A stretch of DNA of 64,000 bases from NCBI RefSeq assembly GCF_004799345.1, contig NZ_SSMC01000002.1, forward strand, positions 682,001-746,000, read 5' to 3'. The stretch comes from Robertkochia marina (GTDB taxonomy: Bacteria; Bacteroidota; Bacteroidia; Flavobacteriales; Flavobacteriaceae). Below are positions 15,820-25,188 of this stretch, piece after piece. The notes under the pieces were generated by a model, which saw nothing but the letters and a program-made list of their open reading frames with translations, did no database searches and was not told the DNA's origin. The number at the start of each line of letters is the position of its first letter. Position 1 is the stretch's first letter. Position numbers and translations under genes: made by a program.

Positions 15820-18402
15820 ATGCACAGAAAACCGAGGGTGGAGCGATTTAACGAAAGCGTTCTTTCCAAATACCAGATATATAACAGCATATTCATGACC
15901 CTCCCGTTTGATGAGATCACCAATACGGGCGTCTTGCTTCCGCTGTTCACAGAAACCTGCGTTAAAGGGTTTGAAGAGAATAAGGATCCTGAAGCCATTG
16001 TGGATGCCTTTTTTCGTCAGTATTTCGAAAACCCCAATGAGGAAGAGCGGTTTTCGTTGATGTTTCGGTTCATACAATATATAGAGCGCCAGGTGGTGTT
16101 GTTTGATGCTATTGAGGATGCCGCTTTTGAGGTCGTAAATAATATGAACGGTCGCGGTACCTTGAGAAATGTGAAGGAGGAGGCCGAAGCCAAAGGAGTC
16201 ATGAACGAGCTTCGTGATTTCCTTGAGCATTTTAAAGTGAGACCTGTGCTGACCGCTCACCCCACACAATTTTATCCGGGTTCGGTCTTGGGTATCATTA
16301 CAGACCTTGACCAGGCCATACGCGCCAATGACCTGTCATTTATCAAGAAATTACTTGCCCAACTAGGCAAGACTCCCTTCTTCAAAAAAGAAAAGCCTAC
16401 GCCATATGATGAGGCCGTCAGCCTGATCTGGTACCTGGAGAATGTTTTTTATCATTCTATCTCTACCATATTTGGGTACCTGAAGAGTAATATTTATGGG
16501 GATATGCCCTTAAACAATGAGGTGCTCAATCTCGGGTTCTGGCCCGGAGGTGACCGCGATGGCAATCCCTTTGTGGACTCCGAAACTACACTAAAGGTAG
16601 CCGATCGTTTGAGGAGTACGGTTTTGAAAAATTATTACAGAGATGTGAGGCGATTAAGAAGAAGGATCACCTTCCGTATCGTCGATAAAATGAGCAGTGA
16701 CCTGGAACAAAAGCTCTATGACAATATTTTTCTGGATCACGGGCGTATCGATATTACAGCAGAAGAAATGCTGAATACTTTGCAAGAGATCAGGGATATA
16801 CTGATAAACAAGCACCAGTCGCTTTTTGTAGAGCAGGTAGACGACCTGATCAATAAGGTGCATTTATTCGGATTTTACTTTGCCAGCCTTGATATCCGGC
16901 AGGATTCACGGGTACACCATGATGTCATGTCTCATATCGTTAAAGAAAGCCGGGAAATGGGGTTGGATATATTTCCTGATAATTACGAAGATCTTGGTGA
17001 AAGCGAGCAGGTGAACATTCTTTCTGAAGTAAAGGGGAAACTGGACCCGGCTAACCTCAATCATGAAATGGCGTCAAAAACCCTGGGGTCTATTTACGCC
17101 ATCAAGACCATTCAAACCAATAACGGAGAATTGGGGTGTAACCGGTATATCATCAGTAATAACGGGAGCGTACTGAATGTCATGGAGGCCTTTGCCATGA
17201 TAAGACTTTGCGATTGGGAACAGCCCACCGTAGATGTGATTCCGCTTTTTGAAACCGTAGACGACCTTCGCGTGGCCCACGAAGTCATGGAGACCCTGTA
17301 TAACAACCCTGAATATGCAGCCCACCTCGAAAGAAGGGGTAACAAACAAACCATCATGCTCGGTTTCTCTGACGGTACGAAAGACGGGGGCTATCTCATG
17401 GCCAACTGGAGTATTTATAAGGCTAAGGAAGCGTTATCGAGGGTCTCAAGAGAATACGGAATTGAGGTGATGTTCTTTGACGGACGTGGTGGTCCGCCGG
17501 CAAGAGGAGGAGGAAAGACCCATCAGTTCTATGCTTCCCTGGGGCCAACTATTGAAAACAAGGAGATACAACTTACCATTCAGGGGCAGACCATCAGCTC
17601 GAATTTTGGAACCCTGGCCAGCTGTCAGTATAATCTTGAGCAGCTGCTCTCTGCCGGTATAATGAACGGTATAGACCTCAGTGCCCATGCCACCCTCGAT
17701 GAGAATTGCCGAAGCACCATGGAAGAGCTGGCAACACTCAGTTACCAGGCTTATACTGATTTCAAGAATCATCCGTGCTTTGTGCCCTACCTGGAGCATA
17801 TGAGCACCCTGAAATATTATGCCAAAACCAATATCGGAAGTCGTCCTTCTAAAAGAGGAAAATCTGATAAGCTGATCTTCAGTGACCTGAGAGCCATACC
17901 CTTTGTAGGCAGCTGGAGCCAGTTAAAGCAGAATGTACCCGGGTTTTTCGGGGTAGGCTATGCCATTGAGAAGTTTAAGGACAGGGGAGAGATCGATAAG
18001 GTAAAAGATCTTTACGAAAACTCAGCTTTCTTCCGTACCCTGATCGAGAACAGTATGATGAGCCTTACCAAATCATTCTTTAAGCTAACGGCCTATATGG
18101 CCAATGACCCTGAGTACGGAGAATTCTGGAATCTGATCTACGATGAATATCAGCGAAGTAAAGCCATGATCCTGGAGATCAGCGGATATGAAGAGCTTAT
18201 GCAGGATTCCATGACCATGAAGGCCTCTATACAGGTAAGAGAACAGATCGTGCTGCCATTGCTCACCATTCAGCAGTACGCCCTTTTACAGTTGCAAAAA
18301 CTCAATAAAGGCAAAGACGATCCGGAAAAACGCGAGATCCTGGAACGCATGGTAACCCGTTCGCTTTACGGGAATATCAATGCCAGCAGGAACTCTGCGT
18401 AA
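15820..18402 (+). CDS. ppc: Phosphoenolpyruvate carboxylase
   Basis: The 860-residue enzyme carboxylates PEP with bicarbonate to oxaloacetate and so replenishes the TCA cycle. Motifs seen are VLTAHPTQF with catalytic H147, GFWPGGDRDGNPF, and the glycine-rich loop FFDGRGGPPARGGGKTHQF. The usual C-terminus of the family ends in (Q/R)NTG, needed for activity; here it is NINASRNSA, a recognisable but altered end. The ATG at 15820 is preferred over an upstream TTG, because the extension would overlap the previous gene's terminator. A shared terminator separates it from the convergent LOG-family gene. Confidence 0.93.
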   Translation: MHRKPRVERFNESVLSKYQIYNSIFMTLPFDEITNTGVLLPLFTETCVKGFEENKDPEAIVDAFFRQYFENPNEEERFSLMFRFIQYIERQVVLFDAIEDAAFEVVNNMNGRGTLRNVKEEAEAKGVMNELRDFLEHFKVRPVLTAHPTQFYPGSVLGIITDLDQAIRANDLSFIKKLLAQLGKTPFFKKEKPTPYDEAVSLIWYLENVFYHSISTIFGYLKSNIYGDMPLNNEVLNLGFWPGGDRDGNPFVDSETTLKVADRLRSTVLKNYYRDVRRLRRRITFRIVDKMSSDLEQKLYDNIFLDHGRIDITAEEMLNTLQEIRDILINKHQSLFVEQVDDLINKVHLFGFYFASLDIRQDSRVHHDVMSHIVKESREMGLDIFPDNYEDLGESEQVNILSEVKGKLDPANLNHEMASKTLGSIYAIKTIQTNNGELGCNRYIISNNGSVLNVMEAFAMIRLCDWEQPTVDVIPLFETVDDLRVAHEVMETLYNNPEYAAHLERRGNKQTIMLGFSDGTKDGGYLMANWSIYKAKEALSRVSREYGIEVMFFDGRGGPPARGGGKTHQFYASLGPTIENKEIQLTIQGQTISSNFGTLASCQYNLEQLLSAGIMNGIDLSAHATLDENCRSTMEELATLSYQAYTDFKNHPCFVPYLEHMSTLKYYAKTNIGSRPSKRGKSDKLIFSDLRAIPFVGSWSQLKQNVPGFFGVGYAIEKFKDRGEIDKVKDLYENSAFFRTLIENSMMSLTKSFFKLTAYMANDPEYGEFWNLIYDEYQRSKAMILEISGYEELMQDSMTMKASIQVREQIVLPLLTIQQYALLQLQKLNKGKDDPEKREILERMVTRSLYGNINASRNSA

Positions 18403-18411
18403 CACCATAAA

Positions 18412-18437
18412 AAAAGGCCGCTTGATATCGGCCTTTT
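18412..18437. terminator. Bidirectional terminator, ppc / LOG gene
   Basis: AAAAGGCCG / CGGCCTTTT stem with an 8-base loop between convergent genes. Confidence 0.85.
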
Positions 18438-18442
18438 TATTT

Positions 18443-19132
18443 CTAGAAATTCGGACTGAGGTTGTATTTATTATAGAACTTGTTGAGCACCTCACATACT
18501 TCATCGGCTGTATCAACCACGGCAAAAAGGTCAAGATCGTCAGGGGAGATGTTCCCGGCTTTTTCCAGCAGGGTATCCTTGATCCAGTCTACGAGTCCGC
18601 CCCAAAATTCAGTACCTACCAAAATGATAGGGAATCGGGCGATCTTATGGGTTTGAATGAGGGTGAGAGCCTCGAACAATTCATCTAACGTACCAAAACC
18701 ACCGGGAAGCACTACAAAGCCCTGGGCGTATTTGACAAACATAACCTTACGTACAAAGAAGTAGTCAAAATTCAGGTTCTTGTCAGCATCAATATAAGGG
18801 TTGTCATGCTGTTCAAAAGGCAGGTCTATATTGAGGCCCACCGAAGTTCCTCCGGCCAGGTGTGCTCCTTTATTACCGGCTTCCATAATTCCCGGGCCAC
18901 CCCCGGTAATAATACCATAGCCAGATTCTACGATCTTTCGTGTCACCTCTTCTGCAAGCTTGTAGTATTTATGATCGGGTTTGGTTCTGGCCGATCCGAA
19001 CACCGATACACATGGCCCGATCTGACTGAGCTTTTCATAGCCGTTCACGAATTCTCCCATGATCTTAAAGATCGCCCAGGAGTCGTTCGTCTTTATTTCG
19101 TTCCAGCTTTTATGATGCATGTCTTTTCTCAT
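18443..19132 (-). CDS. LOG-family Rossmann-fold protein (TIGR00730-like)
   Basis: The 229-residue protein shows the family's nucleotide-binding signatures: GYGIITGGGPGIMEAGNKGA and VVLPGGFGTLDELFEAL (PGGxGTxxE). Characterised members are cytokinin riboside 5'-monophosphate phosphoribohydrolases (LOG) or pyrimidine/purine 5'-nucleotide nucleosidases (PpnN). The bacterial role is probably nucleotide salvage or turnover. It follows uvrA by ten bases on the same strand and is probably co-transcribed with it. A second Met at codon 5 is an alternative start. Confidence 0.88.
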   Translation of the reverse strand: MRKDMHHKSWNEIKTNDSWAIFKIMGEFVNGYEKLSQIGPCVSVFGSARTKPDHKYYKLAEEVTRKIVESGYGIITGGGPGIMEAGNKGAHLAGGTSVGLNIDLPFEQHDNPYIDADKNLNFDYFFVRKVMFVKYAQGFVVLPGGFGTLDELFEALTLIQTHKIARFPIILVGTEFWGGLVDWIKDTLLEKAGNISPDDLDLFAVVDTADEVCEVLNKFYNKYNLSPNF

Positions 19133-19142
19133 TTTCTGTAAT

Positions 19143-21980
19143 TTAAAGTTCCTTTTTCAGGTATTTGGCTGTATAACTTTTTTTGTTCTTTATGATCTCT
19201 TCCGGGGTGCCGATGGCAACCACCTTACCGCCACCTTTTCCGCCTTCATAACCAATATCGATAATGTGGTCTACCATTTTAATAACATCCAGGTTGTGTT
19301 CTATGATGAGAACAGTATTGCCCTTATCGGTTAATTTGTGCAATACATTCATCAGCACCCGAATATCCTCAAAATGCAGTCCGGTGGTAGGCTCATCCAG
19401 GATATAGAATGTATTCCCGGTATCTTTTTTTGAAAGCTCTGTTGCCAGCTTTACCCGTTGTGCTTCTCCCCCCGAAAGAGTAGTGGATTGTTGCCCCAGG
19501 GTAATGTAACCCAGCCCTACATCCTGTATGGTTTTCAGTTTTCTGTGGATCTTGGGAATGTTCTCGAAAAACTCCACCCCCTGGTTAATGGTCATATCCA
19601 AAACATCAGCGATCGACTTTCCTTTATAACGAATTTCAAGGGTTTCCCGGTTGAAGCGTTTTCCCTGGCAGGTTTCACACTCTACGGTCACATCGGGTAA
19701 AAAGTTCATTTCGATCACTTTTACTCCGCCACCCTGGCAGGTTTCACAGCGTCCTCCTTTGACATTAAAGCTGAAGCGCCCCGGTTTATAACCTCTTATA
19801 GAGGCCTCCGGAGTCTGGGCAAAGAGTGATCTGATCTCCCCGAAAACCCCGGTATAGGTAGCAGGATTAGATCTCGGAGTTCGTCCTATCGGACTCTGGT
19901 TGATGTCGATCACCTTATCAATATGCTCAATACCCTTGATACTCTTATAAGGCATGGGCTTTTTTACCGCATTAAAGAAATGTGTATTTAAGATAGGGTA
20001 GAGGGTCTCATTGATAAGGGTCGATTTACCACTTCCAGATACCCCCGTAACCCCGATCATCTTCCCTAAAGGAAAACTGACATTTACATTTTTAAGATTA
20101 TTCCCTGTGCATCCTTTCAATACGATCTCATGGCCATTTCCTTCCCTCCGTTTTTCCGGAACTGGAATATTCTTAGTCCCGTTAATATAGCTGGAAGTTA
20201 AGGTGCCGTCTTTCAGGATCTCCTTAGGACTTCCCTGGGAGATGATCTCGCCCCCATGCCTGCCCGCCTTCGGGCCTATGTCGATCACGTGGTCTGCTCT
20301 TACGATCATATCCTTATCGTGTTCTACCACGATCACGGAATTTCCGATATCCCTCAATGACTCCAGGGAATGGATGAGTCGGTCGTTATCTCTTTGATGC
20401 AAGCCAATACTGGGTTCGTCAAGAATGTACAATACTCCTACCAACTGAGAGCCGATCTGGGTAGCCAGCCTGATACGCTGGGCCTCACCCCCTGAGAGCG
20501 ACCTGGAACTGCGGTGGAGGGAAAGATAATCCAACCCTACATCCAGTAAAAAGCTGATCCTTGCACTGATCTCCTTTAAAACCTCTCCGGCAATAGCTTG
20601 TTGTTTCTCATTTAGTTTTTCAGGCAGGGTATCAAAGAACTGTTTCAGGTCGGCAATATCCAGGTGTGATAACTCTGCAATATTTTTTTCACCTACCTTA
20701 AAATACAGTGATTCCTTGCGCAATCTCGCACCATGACAGGAGGGACAGTCTACCTGGTCCATAAACTCTTTGGCCCATCGCTTAATGGAGGAAGATCCGC
20801 TTTCTTCAAACTGATTTCTTATAAAATTCTCGATCCCTTCAAAATCGATCTTATAATCACGGGTTACGCCCAGGGTTTTAGAGGATACAGAGAACTTCTC
20901 GTTACCTCCTTCAAGAATCATTTTAACGGCCTCTTCAGGTATTTCCTTAACAGGGTCAGTAAGTTCAAATTCGAAGCGTTGCGCAATAGTTTCCAGCTGC
21001 TTGAAGATCCACGATTTCTTGTAATTCCCCAGAGGAGCTATCCCCCCATTTTTGATAGAAACCGTATCGTCAGGTATTACCTTATGTCGGTTTACCTTGT
21101 AGATTTTACCCAGTCCGTTACATTCGGGGCACATCCCTTTGGGCGAATTGAAAGAGAAGGTATTGGGCTCCGGGTTGGGGTAGGAGATCCCGGTGGTGGC
21201 ACACATCAGGTTTCGGCTGAAGTACCTGGTATCTCCCGTATCATGGTCCATCACCATCAATACATCATCACCGTGATACATGGCAGTATTGATCGACTCC
21301 ATGAGGCGCTTCGTGCCATCATCTGTCTGACCATCAACCTTTAAGCGGTCAATTACGATTTCTATATCATGAGTTTTATAGCGGTCAAGCTTCATCCCTT
21401 TCTCCAGGTCACGCACTTCACCGTCAACCCTTACTTTTACAAAACCCTGCTTGGAGATCTGCTCAAATAACTCCCTGTAATGCCCCTTACGGCTTTTTAT
21501 AACAGGGGCCAGTACATTGATTCGTTTCCCTTCAAAGTCATTCAGGATCAGGTCTTTGATCTGTTCATCGCTGTAACTGACCATCTTTTCTCCTGTATTA
21601 TAAGAGTACGCGTCGGCAGCTCTGGCAAACAGGAGCCTTAAAAAGTCATAGATCTCAGTAATGGTACCTACGGTTGAACGAGGAGATTTAGAGGTGGTTT
21701 TCTGCTCAATGGCGATCACAGGAGAAAGTCCGTCGATCTTATCAACATCAGGACGTTCCAGTCCGCCAAGAAATTGTCGTGCATAGGCGCTGAAGGTTTC
21801 TATATATCTTCGTTGACCTTCGGCGTAGATGGTGTCAAAGGCAAGGGAAGATTTTCCACTTCCTGAAAGGCCGGTGATCACTACCAACTTTTCCCTGGGA
21901 ATGGTCACATCTATGTTCTTGAGATTGTGCACCCTGGCACCCTTAACCTCAATATTTTCTTCAAATTCGGTCATATTCAT
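19143..21980 (-). CDS. uvrA: Excinuclease ABC subunit A
   Basis: The 945-residue protein is full length. Two ABC ATPase modules are seen, with Walker A GLSGSGKSSLAFD and GVSGSGKSTLINE, and two LSGGEAQR signatures. Zinc-binding cysteine pairs include CPECNGLG, CPSCHG and CETCQGGG / CETCQG. UvrA2 scans DNA for bulky lesions and loads UvrB. uvrB and uvrC are not in this window. The LOG-family gene follows immediately. Confidence 0.97.
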   Translation of the reverse strand: MNMTEFEENIEVKGARVHNLKNIDVTIPREKLVVITGLSGSGKSSLAFDTIYAEGQRRYIETFSAYARQFLGGLERPDVDKIDGLSPVIAIEQKTTSKSPRSTVGTITEIYDFLRLLFARAADAYSYNTGEKMVSYSDEQIKDLILNDFEGKRINVLAPVIKSRKGHYRELFEQISKQGFVKVRVDGEVRDLEKGMKLDRYKTHDIEIVIDRLKVDGQTDDGTKRLMESINTAMYHGDDVLMVMDHDTGDTRYFSRNLMCATTGISYPNPEPNTFSFNSPKGMCPECNGLGKIYKVNRHKVIPDDTVSIKNGGIAPLGNYKKSWIFKQLETIAQRFEFELTDPVKEIPEEAVKMILEGGNEKFSVSSKTLGVTRDYKIDFEGIENFIRNQFEESGSSSIKRWAKEFMDQVDCPSCHGARLRKESLYFKVGEKNIAELSHLDIADLKQFFDTLPEKLNEKQQAIAGEVLKEISARISFLLDVGLDYLSLHRSSRSLSGGEAQRIRLATQIGSQLVGVLYILDEPSIGLHQRDNDRLIHSLESLRDIGNSVIVVEHDKDMIVRADHVIDIGPKAGRHGGEIISQGSPKEILKDGTLTSSYINGTKNIPVPEKRREGNGHEIVLKGCTGNNLKNVNVSFPLGKMIGVTGVSGSGKSTLINETLYPILNTHFFNAVKKPMPYKSIKGIEHIDKVIDINQSPIGRTPRSNPATYTGVFGEIRSLFAQTPEASIRGYKPGRFSFNVKGGRCETCQGGGVKVIEMNFLPDVTVECETCQGKRFNRETLEIRYKGKSIADVLDMTINQGVEFFENIPKIHRKLKTIQDVGLGYITLGQQSTTLSGGEAQRVKLATELSKKDTGNTFYILDEPTTGLHFEDIRVLMNVLHKLTDKGNTVLIIEHNLDVIKMVDHIIDIGYEGGKGGGKVVAIGTPEEIIKNKKSYTAKYLKKEL

Positions 21981-22103
21981 AGCAAAGAAGCGAAGTTACG
22001 CATTTGCAAGGTAATTTAGAAGTAAGCACAACTATTCTAAAGGAGTCCCGGAGTAGGGTAAATTTTGAAATTTCTAAGCCTTAGGGGTAGATAGAACTCC
22101 ATT

Positions 22104-22811
22104 TTACTCAATGATCCCATAGCCTTTTACATTATTTAATTTCAGGTCGAAAAACAGGATCTTATGCCCGGTGGGAAGGTTGGTGGCAGTTTCTGTAAAT
22201 TTCCATTGCTTCCAGCCCGCCTTCAGGCCCCCGATGGGTATGATGCTCACCCACATTTTAAAACCTATGGGATATCCCTTATCGTCAAAGAACCATAAAT
22301 AGGAATCTCCGGGAGTGCTCCCACCCGTGGTATAGGTAACCAGCAAGGCATCTCCGTATTTATCAGTTTTTACCAGTCGGCGTTCCACCCCCTTGTCGTA
22401 GATCTTAAAAGGAGCCACTACCCAGAAGGAGTCGTTATTGAAATAATTCACGGCCTTGTTAATAAGCGCATACTTTTCTTCAGTATTCACCTCTGCACCT
22501 TCGGTATATACCTTGCTGCTGCCATAATCCTTAAGGTGTAGTATTACCCGATGATCGTCCCAGGTAACATCGGCAGTATGGGTTTGTCGGTCCCATTTGT
22601 AGGCGTGCAGTCCGTTGAAATCCCATTCCAGGAACCGTGTTTTTTCATAGTTCACATGGTTGAGCGATCTCAGCATGGTTTGTGCCAGGGCCTCAGCTTC
22701 CGGGCCTTCTTCGCCTTGTGGCAGGGGTTCGTTGAAAATAAGGTAGAGCACCCCGCCGAGAACCACAAGGAACAAGAAAAAATATAGTATTCGTTTAAAA
22801 AATCGTTTCAT
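22104..22811 (-). CDS. Membrane-anchored protein of unknown function
   Basis: The 235-residue protein starts at MKRFFKRILYFFLFLVVLGG with one N-terminal membrane helix (about 8-27). A periplasmic soluble domain follows, rich in aromatics, with strands such as HAYKWDRQTHTADVTWDDHR and YLWFFDDKGYPIGFKMWV. No enzymatic motif is recognised. The start at 22811 is chosen because an upstream extension would overlap the preceding ggt gene by about 80 bases; with 22811 the gap is ten bases. It is the third gene of the acpH-ggt operon. Confidence 0.75.
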   Translation of the reverse strand: MKRFFKRILYFFLFLVVLGGVLYLIFNEPLPQGEEGPEAEALAQTMLRSLNHVNYEKTRFLEWDFNGLHAYKWDRQTHTADVTWDDHRVILHLKDYGSSKVYTEGAEVNTEEKYALINKAVNYFNNDSFWVVAPFKIYDKGVERRLVKTDKYGDALLVTYTTGGSTPGDSYLWFFDDKGYPIGFKMWVSIIPIGGLKAGWKQWKFTETATNLPTGHKILFFDLKLNNVKGYGIIE

Positions 22812-22821
22812 GATCTGATTA

Positions 22822-24513
22822 TTAATATCCTTTCGCCGAATCATCACCCCGCGGGTCGGCACCGGCTTCCAGTTTACCGTCCTCACGAACCAGAATAGCA
22901 TCAACCTTCCCGATTACCGGGCTTTGTTCAAGATTTACTTTATAACCTCGTTCCTTTAGTTCTTCGATCACTTCATCAGAGAATCTTCCCGGTTCCATTC
23001 TGATCTCATCCGGGAGCCATTGATGGTGAAATCGCCCCGCATTCACCGCCTGCTGCATGGTCATATCATAGTCGTAAACATTTATGATGGTTTGCAGTAC
23101 AGAGGTTATAATGGTGGAACCGCCCGGAGTACCTACTACCATGGATAGCTCACCGTCTTTTTCAACAATGGTTGGGGTCATACTGCTGAGCATACGTTTT
23201 CCGGGAGCTATGCTGTTAGCCTCAGCTCCGGTTAACCCGAACATATTCGGAACCCCGGGTTTAGCACTGAAATCATCCATTTCGTTATTCAGGAAGAATC
23301 CGAGTTCATTACTATAAAGTTTAGACCCGTAGGCCCCATTAAGGGTGGTGGTAACCGCAATGGCATTACCCTCACTGTCAACGATTGAATAATGGGTTGT
23401 TTCCATACTCTCTGCATAATTGATCTGACCTTCCTGAATCTCTGAGGAGGGCACAGGTTGCCCGAATTCAAAGTCTTCCATTCGGCTGTCAAGGTATGAG
23501 GAGCTCAGCAGCACCTCCATCGGTATTTCCACGTGATCAGGATCTCCCAGGTAATAATTTCTATCGGCATAGGCTCTCTTTTCGGCCTCCGACAGAAGTT
23601 GGATCATATTTACCGAGTGATGTGCATATTGTTCAGGTTCATGCGCTTCGATCATCTTCATGATCTGGGCCAGGGTAACACCACCACTGCTTGGAGGTGC
23701 CATGGAGATCACATGGAGGTTCTTATAATTGAACTCTATAGGATCACGCCATACCGCCTGGTAATCCTGGAGATCTTCCAGGGTTACATAACCGCCTTCT
23801 TCCTGTATAAAATCAGAAAGGGATTTACCAAGCTCTCCCCCGTAAAAAGAGTCTATCCCGTCTTCTTGAATCTTTTTCAGCGTATTGGCCAGGGCCTTTT
23901 GAACCAGGGTGTCTCCGCCTTTAAAAGTTCTCGAGAAAAGGGAGTTTTCACCGTTCAGTTCCGAAAAGATCTCAGTATACCGGTTCAAACTTTTTGCCTG
24001 GTTTTCAGAAACGATCACCCCGTTCTCAGCCAAAGCAATCGCCTGATCGAGCAACTGCTCAAAGGGGAGTTTCCCGAATTTTTTATGAGCCATATAGATT
24101 CCCCTTAGACTCCCGGGAACTCCCACAGCCGTAGCGCCCAGGGTGCTTTTATCAGGAATTACGTTGCCCAGAGAATCAAGGTACATATCACGATGGGCTG
24201 CTGAGGGCGCCTTTTCACGAAAATCAAGGGTGCCCTTACTGCCGTCCTTTAAACGGTAAACAAGGAAGCCTCCGCCTCCCAGGTTTCCGGCAAACGGATA
24301 GGCTACTGCCAGGGTAAGATGGGTAACTACCATGGCATCAAAGGCATTACCGCCATTGCGCATGGTATCAAGGGCCAATTCAGAAGCTTCAGCTCTGGCA
24401 CTGACCACCATGGCATGATCGGCAAGATAGGGTTCCGGGATGCCATCAGAGGTTTTGCAGCCTTGAACAAAGATCAAGAAGGCTAAGAAAAGGGGTAGTA
24501 ATTTTATTCTCAT
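22822..24513 (-). CDS. ggt: Gamma-glutamyltransferase (lipoprotein form)
   Basis: The 563-residue Ntn-hydrolase has a lipoprotein signal (Cys19 in FVQGCK). The autocatalytic cleavage and nucleophile Thr is T373 in ETTHYSIVDSEGNA. The gamma-glutamyl pocket is marked by FAGNLGGGGFLVYR and MLSSMTPTIV, with the oxyanion/GG motif VVGTPGGSTI. It cleaves gamma-glutamyl bonds of glutathione and related peptides in the periplasm. The precursor should self-process into a large subunit (about 19-372) and a small subunit (about 373-563). Its ATG overlaps the acpH stop by four bases (ATGA), indicating translational coupling. Confidence 0.94.
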   Translation of the reverse strand: MRIKLLPLFLAFLIFVQGCKTSDGIPEPYLADHAMVVSARAEASELALDTMRNGGNAFDAMVVTHLTLAVAYPFAGNLGGGGFLVYRLKDGSKGTLDFREKAPSAAHRDMYLDSLGNVIPDKSTLGATAVGVPGSLRGIYMAHKKFGKLPFEQLLDQAIALAENGVIVSENQAKSLNRYTEIFSELNGENSLFSRTFKGGDTLVQKALANTLKKIQEDGIDSFYGGELGKSLSDFIQEEGGYVTLEDLQDYQAVWRDPIEFNYKNLHVISMAPPSSGGVTLAQIMKMIEAHEPEQYAHHSVNMIQLLSEAEKRAYADRNYYLGDPDHVEIPMEVLLSSSYLDSRMEDFEFGQPVPSSEIQEGQINYAESMETTHYSIVDSEGNAIAVTTTLNGAYGSKLYSNELGFFLNNEMDDFSAKPGVPNMFGLTGAEANSIAPGKRMLSSMTPTIVEKDGELSMVVGTPGGSTIITSVLQTIINVYDYDMTMQQAVNAGRFHHQWLPDEIRMEPGRFSDEVIEELKERGYKVNLEQSPVIGKVDAILVREDGKLEAGADPRGDDSAKGY

Positions 24514-25109
24514 AGTAAGGTGTTTTCCAGTTCGGTTAATTTTTGGTGACTGGCTTTTTGAAGCTCAGAAAAAAAAGTCCTGAATTCCTGCTCAAAAGCA
24601 TCGTAATGCAGCCTGAGGTCATCTATAGCCTCATTCATACCCACACGGTTCCCGGTGCGACGGTTCATGCCGGCAAGTACCCTTGCAATTCCATCCAGGT
24701 TGGAATAATTGTAAAGCCAGTTATCTGCGATAAGATAAGGCAATAATTTTTTTACCTGCATGGGCAGGATATCATAATACCGGTGGAGGATTTCAAAAAA
24801 ATCATGGGTATACCCCAATAATGGCTCCGGGTGATACTCAGACCAATACCGGGCTAAAAAATGATCGTAATAGATGTCAACAATAACGCCACTGTAATGA
24901 CTGTAGTTCTTATGCAGCCTTTTGGTGCTTTGACGAAATACCGGATGTGCATCAGTGTAGGTGTCAATAAACCGGTGAAGGAGAATACCCTGCTGAAGTT
25001 CGGGGGCGTAATCCATATATTTTTTACCCCGGATACTGTCGGCCATGAAATTACCAACCTTGACAGCCTCTTTTTCACCCGATAAATAGATATGCGCCAA
25101 AAAATTCAT
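24510..25109 (-). CDS. acpH: Acyl carrier protein phosphodiesterase
   Basis: The 199-residue protein begins MNFLAHIYLSG, the typical N-terminus of the AcpH family (an HD-domain-like fold). It continues with VKVGNFMADSIRGKKY, QGILLHRFIDTYTDAHPVF and YDHFLARYW. AcpH removes the 4'-phosphopantetheine group from holo-ACP. Longer upstream starts would run into the divergent glmM promoter and lack conserved sequence. It is the first gene of a three-gene operon with ggt. Confidence 0.88.
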   Translation of the reverse strand: MNFLAHIYLSGEKEAVKVGNFMADSIRGKKYMDYAPELQQGILLHRFIDTYTDAHPVFRQSTKRLHKNYSHYSGVIVDIYYDHFLARYWSEYHPEPLLGYTHDFFEILHRYYDILPMQVKKLLPYLIADNWLYNYSNLDGIARVLAGMNRRTGNRVGMNEAIDDLRLHYDAFEQEFRTFFSELQKASHQKLTELENTLL

Positions 25110-25156
25110 TGGCTTAAAAATACAAATTAGGGAAAAACTAAAGTGTTTTGGAATCG

Positions 25157-25164
25157 TATATTTG
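25157..25164 (+). promoter_or_regulatory. Candidate -7 box for glmM
   Basis: TATATTTG fits TAnnTTTG and lies 25 bases before the glmM ATG. A longer in-frame start at 25162 falls inside it and is therefore unlikely. Confidence 0.5.
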
Positions 25165-25188
25165 TCCCAGCTAATAAAACGATCATTA

